Of a stretch of DNA of 64,000 nucleotides, positions 57,382 to 64,000 are shown one piece after another. Position numbers and translations under genes: made by a program. Positions within the stretch are counted from its first letter, which is position 1, and every line of letters starts with the position of its first letter. The stretch comes from Spongiihabitans sp963422685 (lineage in GTDB: Bacteria > Pseudomonadota > Gammaproteobacteria > Arenicellales > Poriferihabitantaceae). The stretch spans positions 682,001 through 746,000 of the forward strand of contig OY730442.1 of assembly GCA_963422685.1 (NCBI GenBank), in the 5' to 3' direction. Under the pieces are notes generated by a model that saw nothing but the letters and a program-made list of their open reading frames with translations, had not been told where the DNA came from and ran no database searches.

Positions 57382-58941
57382 ATGCCGGATAACCTTTGGG
57401 CATTGGTAGCGCCTTCCTTCCATAAATATAAAAACCATCCTGGCTGGATTTGCCGGGGTAAAAACCACAAACGAGTTGTAACCTATACACAGTTGTACGA
57501 CGCGATATTATCCACGGCGCACAAACTGCGTCAGTGCGGTATCGGACGACATGATACGGTCGGCATAACCGCGCCCAATGGGCCGGAGTGGACGGTGGCG
57601 GCTTTCGCCGCCTGGAAACTCGGTGCGAATGTCGCGCCCATCCATATCGGCAATAGTGATCACGATATCCGGATGCAAGTCAAAGCCGTGTCACCCAAAA
57701 TAATGCTCACTTGCCAATCAAGGATTCAATACCCGGACAGCATGACGGATTGCATGGAAATTTCCATGCAATCAGACCACGTGGCGGTAAAAAAAGAATC
57801 GGCAATGGATATTGTCGGTCAACCTGATGATACAGCGGTGCGCATTTACACCTCTGGCAGCACAGGCAATCCGAAAGTTGTGCGTTTGTCCCATAACAAC
57901 CATGGGTCAAATGTGTTAGCCGTATGCAATCTGATGAAATTCACCCGCAGGGATCGATTTATTTCCCTGCTGCCTTTGTCCCATGCCATGGGATTAACTG
58001 CCAATCTACTGCTGCCCTTGTATTGCGGCAGCACCCTGGTTGCTCCCAGGGTTTTAGCGGCCGGCGAAATACTGGACACTCTTGCGCAGGAAAACATAAC
58101 TGTGGTGGTCGCGGTTCCCCGACTGTTTCGCAATATCATGCTCGGGCTTGAGAAGAAATTCAGCAATGCCGGCAAAGGGCTGCAAATATATTTGACCATA
58201 TTGAGAAGTTCTCCGTTATTCCTCAGAAAATATCTGAATGCGCCGATTCGCAAAAAACTTGGCGGGCGCATAAAAGTGTGGGTAAGCGGCGGTTCCCACC
58301 TGGATGGGCGCATCAGCAGGTATTATCATGACCTTGGCCTGCCCATTCGACAGGGTTACGGGCTGACCGAAACCTCGCCGTTGACCAGTGTTCAGGGCAG
58401 TTTCGACACGGAATTTGCAAGTGTTGGCAAACCTGTTGAACACGTTGCTGTGAAAATTCACAATCCCGATGAAAATGGTAATGGCGAAGTCTGGATCAAA
58501 GGCCCCAATGTCATGCTGGGCTATGAGGATGAGGGACAAAACGCCGATGTTTTCGAAAACGGCTGGTTCAAAACCGGCGATATCGCCAGGCAGGATCATG
58601 CAGGCAGGATAACCCTGACCGGACGGTCGAAACGTTTGATTGTTACCGAGGCTGGAAAAAACGTTTATCCTGAAGAGCTGGAAGTATTATTGGAGCGGCA
58701 TTCAGGTGTCCAGGAAGCGGGCGTGTTTGAACTGGATATGAAGCCTGTTTGTGTACTTGCCGTGGAGGGCGACAATCCGCAGACAGTGGCGAAGCAGGTG
58801 TTGAAGGAATTTAATGCGCTGGTTTCTGCGCACAACCAGATCACCCGATTCGCAATCGCCGACGAGCTGCCCCGCACCCCGCTGGGTAAAATGGCGCTTC
58901 AAGCATTGCCCGCTGTTTTTAAAAATTGCGAAATCAGATGA
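57382..58941 (+). CDS. AMP-dependent acyl-CoA synthetase/ligase
   Basis: A 519-residue ANL-superfamily enzyme. It has the ATP-binding motif RIYTSGSTGNPKVVRLSH, VWVSGGSHLDGRISRYYHDL, QGYGLTETSPLT, the hinge GWFKTGDIARQD with GRSKRLIV, and the C-terminal catalytic Lys region LPRTPLGKMALQAL. The N-terminus (MPDNLWALVAPSFHKYK) resembles long-chain fatty acid or related synthetases. It would activate a carboxylic acid as CoA ester via an adenylate. Which acid is unclear. It follows the IS remnant and is transcribed alone or with thrC, about 100 bases downstream. Confidence 0.85.
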   Translation: MPDNLWALVAPSFHKYKNHPGWICRGKNHKRVVTYTQLYDAILSTAHKLRQCGIGRHDTVGITAPNGPEWTVAAFAAWKLGANVAPIHIGNSDHDIRMQVKAVSPKIMLTCQSRIQYPDSMTDCMEISMQSDHVAVKKESAMDIVGQPDDTAVRIYTSGSTGNPKVVRLSHNNHGSNVLAVCNLMKFTRRDRFISLLPLSHAMGLTANLLLPLYCGSTLVAPRVLAAGEILDTLAQENITVVVAVPRLFRNIMLGLEKKFSNAGKGLQIYLTILRSSPLFLRKYLNAPIRKKLGGRIKVWVSGGSHLDGRISRYYHDLGLPIRQGYGLTETSPLTSVQGSFDTEFASVGKPVEHVAVKIHNPDENGNGEVWIKGPNVMLGYEDEGQNADVFENGWFKTGDIARQDHAGRITLTGRSKRLIVTEAGKNVYPEELEVLLERHSGVQEAGVFELDMKPVCVLAVEGDNPQTVAKQVLKEFNALVSAHNQITRFAIADELPRTPLGKMALQALPAVFKNCEIR

Positions 58942-59041
58942 ACGTCAGCCACAGATTTCGGCACACAACGAGAACATAACCTTTATTATGTTTTCCGGCG
59001 CAATGATAAAATGCCGCCCCTGGTAAAACGGGAAATTCCAA

Positions 59042-60430
59042 TTGGACTATATCAGCACCCGGGGACAAGCTGCGACCCTGGACTTTGAAAAGACTACGAT
59101 GGCTGGTCTGGCCAGCGATGGCGGGTTGTATATTCCCGCGCAATGGCCCCGCTTGAGCGCCGCGTATATCCGCAGTTTGCAGGGTAAAAATTACCCGGAG
59201 CTTGCGAGTTCAATCCTCGGTCTGTTTGTCGGTGATTGCATTTCATCCGAACACCTGGACAGGTTGTCGGCCGCCGCATACGGGAATTTTCACCACGCTG
59301 CCATCGCGCCATTAAAACAGCTCGATGATCAGTTGTTTTTCATGGAGTTATTCCACGGCCCGACGCTGGCATTTAAAGATTATGCCCTGCAATTATTGGG
59401 GCAACTGTTTCAGTATTTTCTTGAGAAAAATGACGCCTCCTGCACCATCGTCGGCGCCACCTCGGGGGATACCGGCTCTGCGGCCATCGCCGCAATTCGC
59501 GGATTGCAATCGGTGAAAATTTACATGCTGCATCCAAAGGGTCGGGTTTCTGCTGTGCAACGCAAACAGATGACCACGGTGTTGGACCATAACATCCATA
59601 ATCTGGCGGTGCGCGGGACATTCGATGATTGCCAGAACCTGGTCAAGGCGCTGTTTAACGATTTGGAATATAAGCAAAAACACCGGCTTTCTGCGGTCAA
59701 CTCCATCAATTGGGCGCGAATCGCCGCCCAGGTGGTTTACTATTTCAGGGCGGCCCTGGTGCTGGGTGCGCCAGACCGTGCGGTAAATTTTTCTGTGCCT
59801 ACCGGGAATTTTGGCAACGTACTGGCCGGCCACGTTGCCCGACAAATGGGCCTGCCGGTAAACAAACTCATCATTGGTTCCAACCAGAATGATATTTTGA
59901 CCCGGTTTTTCGAGACCGGCGTCATGCACAAAAAAACCGTCACCCCCACGCTGACGCCCAGCATGGATATTCAAATATCCAGCAATTTCGAGCGCTATCT
60001 GTTTGAACTGCTTGAGCGCGACAGCGATAGATTGAATGGTTTTATGGAATCTTTCAATCAATCCGGGAGGTTTTGTGTGGACAGCGCAGTACTTGCCCGC
60101 GCCAGGCAGTGTTTCAGCGCATATCGAATAAGCGATGAACAAATTCGCCAGCAGATCAACCAAACCTTTATCGCAACCGGGGAAATCATTGATCCGCATT
60201 CAATAATCGGCGTGTGTGCGGCGCGCCTGGAAAATGATTCATCGCTGCCTACCATCGTGATGGGCACTGCGCATCCGGCAAAATTTCCGGACGCCATCCA
60301 GCAGGCCACGGGCAAAAATGTGGCGCTGCCGGATTTTGTTGGCGACCTGATGTGCCGGGAAGAATCGTTGGCCGATATGGATAATGATCTGTCGGCGCTG
60401 AAATTAAAAATTTCCGGTGATCGCCAGTGA
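59042..60430 (+). CDS. thrC: Threonine synthase
   Basis: A 462-residue PLP enzyme of the longer ThrC class. The N-terminal DYISTRGQAATLDFEKTTMA and GLASDGGLYIPAQWP are typical, the PLP lysine is in FHGPTLAFKDYALQLLGQ, and the phosphate loop is VGATSGDTGSAAIAAIRG. SVPTGNFGNVLAGHVARQMG also matches. It makes threonine from O-phosphohomoserine. The start codon is TTG at 59042 with GGGAAA a few bases upstream; no ATG precedes the conserved N-terminus. IlvA at 35.8 kb uses its product. Confidence 0.95.
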   Translation: MDYISTRGQAATLDFEKTTMAGLASDGGLYIPAQWPRLSAAYIRSLQGKNYPELASSILGLFVGDCISSEHLDRLSAAAYGNFHHAAIAPLKQLDDQLFFMELFHGPTLAFKDYALQLLGQLFQYFLEKNDASCTIVGATSGDTGSAAIAAIRGLQSVKIYMLHPKGRVSAVQRKQMTTVLDHNIHNLAVRGTFDDCQNLVKALFNDLEYKQKHRLSAVNSINWARIAAQVVYYFRAALVLGAPDRAVNFSVPTGNFGNVLAGHVARQMGLPVNKLIIGSNQNDILTRFFETGVMHKKTVTPTLTPSMDIQISSNFERYLFELLERDSDRLNGFMESFNQSGRFCVDSAVLARARQCFSAYRISDEQIRQQINQTFIATGEIIDPHSIIGVCAARLENDSSLPTIVMGTAHPAKFPDAIQQATGKNVALPDFVGDLMCREESLADMDNDLSALKLKISGDRQ

Positions 60431-60529
60431 TTATCCGATGATCAAATTAACCGTGCGGATAATCCGGCTGGTTTTGGTCTTGAATCCAATTGCACACTCA
60501 AGGCGGTCACTGATACCTGTCTAATCAGT

Positions 60530-62557
60530 ATGGGCAAGCATCAATCCCCCTCGGAATCCCTGCAAAAACGCTTCACCAGATCAACCGCATTTTTACAGGC
60601 CGGAGATATCGCCGCAGCCAGAAAGGGATTTGTCCGCTTATCGAAACAACTCCCGCACAGCGCCGCCGTCTGGTACAACCTGGGATTGTGTCATCAGCAC
60701 CTGGGGCAGTATGAACCGGCCATTGCCGCCTGTTTGAAGTCGCTTAAAATCAAGCCGGGGCAAATCGAGGGCTGGGTAAATATCGGCATCGCCTACCTGG
60801 AACTTGATCAACTGGAAAAATCCGAACAGGCGATTCGCAAGGCACTGGCACTAAATCCGGATCACTCCAGAGCACTGAATTCGCTGGGCACCATCCAGGT
60901 CAGGCGGGACAACCACGACCAGGCCAGAATGTGTTTCAATAAAAGCCTTGAAATTCAACCAGCCAACAGGGATGCAAAATTCAATCTGGCGAATATGGAA
61001 TTGAATCTGCAAAACTACGGCGAAGCGCACACATTCATTGACTCTCTGTTGGCGTCTTATCCCGATGACCGACAATCCCTGCTACTCAAGGCGAGGATTT
61101 TTCTCGATCAAAAGGAGCTAAAACAGGCCGCACCCATCGTGCTGGGGCTTGAAACCGATGCCCCGGATGAAGAAGCGGTCCTGCGCCTGGGACTGGCCTA
61201 TCGCGAAGCCATACGCGATCCCTTTGGCGTGATTACCAGCGCGGAAAAATTAATCAGGCGGTTTCCAAACGAGGCAAAATTGTGGAATTCACTGGCAAGC
61301 GCCTGCTTCCAACTGGATGGAATCGAAAAATCCAAACAGTATTACCAGAAAGCCATCGCCCTGGACCCACAAAATCCAGAATTCGCCAGCAATCTGGGGC
61401 TGGCCTATTCATCCTTGGGCGACCAGAAAAACGCTGCAATTTTCTATCGAAAATCCCTCCAATTAAATCCGCACCACGTGGAGGCTTATCGACATATCGC
61501 AGCCATGAAGCGATTTAAATCTATTGATGACGCCGATGCGCAGCAGCTCATCTCGATCTGGGAAAACCGCGAACTGGATGATCTGACAACCATCGAAACC
61601 GCTTTCGCCCTGGGTAAAATTTACGACGACTGCGGTCTGTACGATGAGGCATTCGCGGTTTACAAAGTCGGTAACGATCTCAAGTTCAAGGAATCCCGGC
61701 TTGATTTGGCGGCGTATTTTGATCACATCCAGCGCATTCCCAGAGTGCTGAACTCACCTTCGATTATTACCAGCCAGCACAAATATTCGCCCCGGCCGAT
61801 TTTCATTCTGGGTATGCCGAGAAGCGGCACAACTCTGGTGGAGCAGATTATCTGCCGACATTCTGAAGTTTATGGCTGCGGGGAACTGCCCTGCATTGAA
61901 CGAGCGATTACCCGTCTGGAAAAAAGGGCGAATCCAATGCGGGTTTATCCCGATGATTTCAGGCGTATTGGCCAGAGCGAACTGGAAATTGAGGCCAGGG
62001 AATATCTGGCATGGGTAAAGCGGCTGCATAACATCGAATGCGCTTACCTCACAGACAAAATGCCTTTTAACTTCGCCCATATCTGGTTGATCAAAGCCCT
62101 GTTTCCAGATTCGGTCATCGTACACTGCCAACGCCACCCGCTGGACGTGATTGTCTCCAATTATTTTCAGCTATACGGCTCGGACGTCAGTTTTGTATAC
62201 CATCTGGAAGCGCTGACAAAATACTACATCAGATATCATCAGTTGATGATCCAGTGGCAGGCCCTGTATGGCGATGCAATTTACAATGTGGTTTATGAAG
62301 ACCTGGTATCAGACGTGGAAAACCAGGTCCGTCAGCTTATCAATGCCACCGGGCTGGCGTGGGAAGATAACTGCCAGGACCCGAAACAATCGAATACTGC
62401 GGTGAGAACGGCCAGTATCTGGCAGGTTCGGCAGGGCATCTACACGCGCTCCAAACAACGCTTCCGAAATTACCAGTCGCATTTGCAGGAGGTTATTGCC
62501 CGGCTTTGCGAGGCAGGCATTCTGGATCATTCCGGCAACTGGATTGAACGCGCTTAG
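60530..62557 (+). CDS. TPR-repeat sulfotransferase family protein
   Basis: 675 residues in two parts. Residues about 20-400 hold ten or so tetratricopeptide units (AAVWYNLGLCHQHLGQYEPAI, EGWVNIGIAYLELDQLEKSE, RALNSLGTIQVRRDNHDQAR). From about 420, RPIFILGMPRSGTTLVEQII is the 5'-phosphosulfate loop of PAPS-dependent sulfotransferases; the later HCQRHPLDVIVSNYFQ is the 3'-phosphate loop. No signal peptide was seen, so it is likely cytoplasmic. It would sulfate an unknown acceptor; TPRs may hold the partner. It stands alone 100 bases after thrC. Confidence 0.85.
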   Translation: MGKHQSPSESLQKRFTRSTAFLQAGDIAAARKGFVRLSKQLPHSAAVWYNLGLCHQHLGQYEPAIAACLKSLKIKPGQIEGWVNIGIAYLELDQLEKSEQAIRKALALNPDHSRALNSLGTIQVRRDNHDQARMCFNKSLEIQPANRDAKFNLANMELNLQNYGEAHTFIDSLLASYPDDRQSLLLKARIFLDQKELKQAAPIVLGLETDAPDEEAVLRLGLAYREAIRDPFGVITSAEKLIRRFPNEAKLWNSLASACFQLDGIEKSKQYYQKAIALDPQNPEFASNLGLAYSSLGDQKNAAIFYRKSLQLNPHHVEAYRHIAAMKRFKSIDDADAQQLISIWENRELDDLTTIETAFALGKIYDDCGLYDEAFAVYKVGNDLKFKESRLDLAAYFDHIQRIPRVLNSPSIITSQHKYSPRPIFILGMPRSGTTLVEQIICRHSEVYGCGELPCIERAITRLEKRANPMRVYPDDFRRIGQSELEIEAREYLAWVKRLHNIECAYLTDKMPFNFAHIWLIKALFPDSVIVHCQRHPLDVIVSNYFQLYGSDVSFVYHLEALTKYYIRYHQLMIQWQALYGDAIYNVVYEDLVSDVENQVRQLINATGLAWEDNCQDPKQSNTAVRTASIWQVRQGIYTRSKQRFRNYQSHLQEVIARLCEAGILDHSGNWIERA

Positions 62558-62822
62558 GCGATACGGGCGCATGATTTTTGTTACACAGATTAACAGGCAG
62601 ATACCATGAAACCGGCTTTTCCAGATCGCCTAAACACGGAAGTCAAATATTTATGGTGCCAGTCCGGCATTATTTCATGCTGGAAGAAATATTTTTTGCA
62701 CCTGAATGTGGCCTAAACACGGAATGTTTTGTATACTTCTGCATAACTTATGGTAAAAATATTTAAATTTACCATTTAATAATAACTTTAGGAATGTTTC
62801 TTAAAAAATTACTTTACCTGCT

Positions 62823-63326
62823 ATGCGAGTCAAAACCGGTTTACTGTTTTTTGCGGTGGTGTGTGTGACCACTCTGGGCGCATTATTTCAAAATATTAGC
62901 CATGCCTGCCATATCGATCATGCGCGTGATTTCGATTTTTCGACCATCACACCGGGGCATGAGCTGGGTTGTCTGGCGTTAAATATCTACCATGAAGGGC
63001 GCGGCGAATCATTGAAAGGACAGTCTGCGATTGCGGCAGTGACAATGAATCGAGTGCGCAACAAACATTATCCAGACAGCGTATGCGAAGTGGTATGGCA
63101 GCACAAACAATTCAGTTGGACCCACGTTCCAGTGCAACATCACGCAGTAATGAATGTAACGGCCTGGCAACAGGCATTAGCGGTTGCCAGACTATTTCTT
63201 GAGGGCGCGCGGTCGGCACAAATCGGTGGCGCCACCCATTACCATGCCGATACCGTAAAACCTTACTGGGTGGCTGGGAACGAGCCGGTTGGCAAGATCG
63301 GGAATCACTACTTTTATATCCTCTGA
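62823..63326 (+). CDS. SleB-like cell wall hydrolase
   Basis: 167 residues. A hydrophobic N-terminus (TGLLFFAVVCVTTLGALF) acts as signal or anchor. The Hydrolase_2 domain has LALNIYHEGRGESLKGQSAI with the catalytic Glu, AVTMNRVRNKHYPDSVCEVV, QFSWT and the end GGATHYHADTVKPYWV. Such enzymes are lytic transglycosylase-like amidases of peptidoglycan. The upstream 260 bases (62558-62822) are AT-rich, with no gene seen, and probably contain its promoter. Confidence 0.85.
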   Translation: MRVKTGLLFFAVVCVTTLGALFQNISHACHIDHARDFDFSTITPGHELGCLALNIYHEGRGESLKGQSAIAAVTMNRVRNKHYPDSVCEVVWQHKQFSWTHVPVQHHAVMNVTAWQQALAVARLFLEGARSAQIGGATHYHADTVKPYWVAGNEPVGKIGNHYFYIL

Positions 63327-63436
63327 TCTGCGGGAATCGCGACTGTACGCGCAGCTACACCATCTGTCCGGTGATGGTTTGATATACTTGCCAATTTGAC
63401 AAACTGCGGTATAAACACCGTGCAGGAAGTATGGTT

Positions 63437-64000
63437 ATGTCCAGGGTTGCAGCCATCCAAACCAGTTCAAGCGATGATATTGACCAGAATCTGCTGAACG
63501 CCCGGGCGCACATTACGCTGGCAAAACAGCAGGGCGCCGAACTTGTCGTGCTGCCGGAATGCTTTGGGTTTATGCAGACCAGCAAAGAACAGTTGCACCA
63601 GTGCGCCGAAATTGACGGTCAGGGAAAGATTCAGGAGTTTTTGTCAGCCACGGCAAAATCCCTGGATACCTGGATTATTGGTGGCAGCGTGCCGCTTGTA
63701 TCGCCCGTGCCAGGCAAGGTCACCAATACGCTGCTGGCATACGACAATTATGGTAATCGTGTCGCACGCTACGACAAAATATTTTTATTTGATGTGTCGC
63801 TGCGCAATGGCGAACGTTATTGCGAATCGGACTACACTGCACCGGGAAGCGCGGCAAATGTAATGGATTCCCCGGTCGGCAGAGTGGGATTAAGCATCTG
63901 CTATGACCTGCGATTTCCAGAAATGTATCGCAAGTTAACCGGCATGGGTGCGCAGCTATTCGTGATACCATCGGCGTTTTCCCATGCAACCGGGCGGAGT
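63437..64000 (+). CDS. Carbon-nitrogen hydrolase (nitrilase) family protein, 3' end outside window
   Basis: An open frame to the window edge starts MSRVAAIQTSSSDDIDQNLL. The catalytic triad residues are visible: Glu in ELVVLPECFGF, Lys in RYDKIFLFDV and Cys in GLSICYDLRFPEMYRKL. This fold hydrolyses amides or nitriles. Members of this shape near cell-envelope genes often act as omega-amidase-type repair enzymes (deaminated glutathione amidase). An AGGA lies about ten bases before the ATG at 63437; another ATG at 63431 is closer. The last ~90 residues are missing. Confidence 0.85.
   Translation, partial: MSRVAAIQTSSSDDIDQNLLNARAHITLAKQQGAELVVLPECFGFMQTSKEQLHQCAEIDGQGKIQEFLSATAKSLDTWIIGGSVPLVSPVPGKVTNTLLAYDNYGNRVARYDKIFLFDVSLRNGERYCESDYTAPGSAANVMDSPVGRVGLSICYDLRFPEMYRKLTGMGAQLFVIPSAFSHATGRS

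Overview
The window looks like chromosome from an uncultured, probably marine gammaproteobacterium. The support is the gammaproteobacterial character of the 16S rRNA pieces, outer-membrane genes (lpxK, kdsB, tolC, fadL), the conserved def-fmt-rsmB-trkA-trkH block and the pcm-tolC pair. Many genes handle small marine osmolytes: two glycine-betaine-type ABC transporters, two trimethylamine-methyltransferase (MttB) superfamily proteins, and a broken gene resembling the DMSP lyase DddP. The core genes have moderate GC, while several inserted blocks are visibly GC-richer.

Layout. 1-7.4 kb (minus strand): a tripartite tricarboxylate transporter (tctA partial, tctB, tctC), then a Slam-type outer-membrane protein with a TbpB-like surface lipoprotein, then two EamA/DMT permeases. 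The Slam/lipoprotein pair lies between two diverged copies of the tctC 5' region and the neighbouring eamA, and its upstream edge is a run of 22 G. 7.8-15.3 kb: a frameshifted NYN-domain gene, a class III aminotransferase with an HpaB-type monooxygenase, a divergent acetylpolyamine amidohydrolase, a broken EEP-family gene, fadL and tRNA-Ile(GAT).

15.4-33.4 kb: three incomplete 16S rRNA pieces, with no 23S or 5S recognised, separate two catabolic modules. Module 1 is an ATPase-permease-binding protein ABC system, the DddP-like pseudogene, a DHDPS-family lyase/aldolase, a PuuC-like aldehyde dehydrogenase, a PuuB-like oxidase, two SDRs and MttB. Module 2 is a second ABC system ordered binding protein-ATPase-permease, plus a broken alpha/beta hydrolase. 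Together they read as uptake and stepwise breakdown of quaternary ammonium, sulfonium or amino-acid-derived osmolytes; the substrate is not determined.

33.5-50 kb: ordinary chromosomal genes (DegT aminotransferase, phosphopantetheinyl transferase, ilvA, pcm, tolC, trkH, trkA, rsmB, fmt, def, kdsB, lpxK), then a GbdR-like AraC regulator divergent from a second MttB-family gene. 50.1-57.3 kb: a GC-rich surface-glycosylation island (two large GT39-like proteins sharing a repeated C-terminal module, a flippase-like protein, a GtrB-like GT2) between two remnants of one IS1595-like transposase. The GT2 start is cut by a run of 25 G. 57.4-64 kb: acyl-CoA synthetase, thrC, a TPR-sulfotransferase fusion, a SleB-like hydrolase and a nitrilase-family gene running off the end.

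Main caution: the two long G runs and the three 16S pieces are places where metagenome assemblies can join unrelated sequences. Links across 5346-5367, 15445-15638, 27684-28641, 33190-33412 and 56796-56820 should be treated as provisional. No database search was possible; family names come from recognised motifs and layout.
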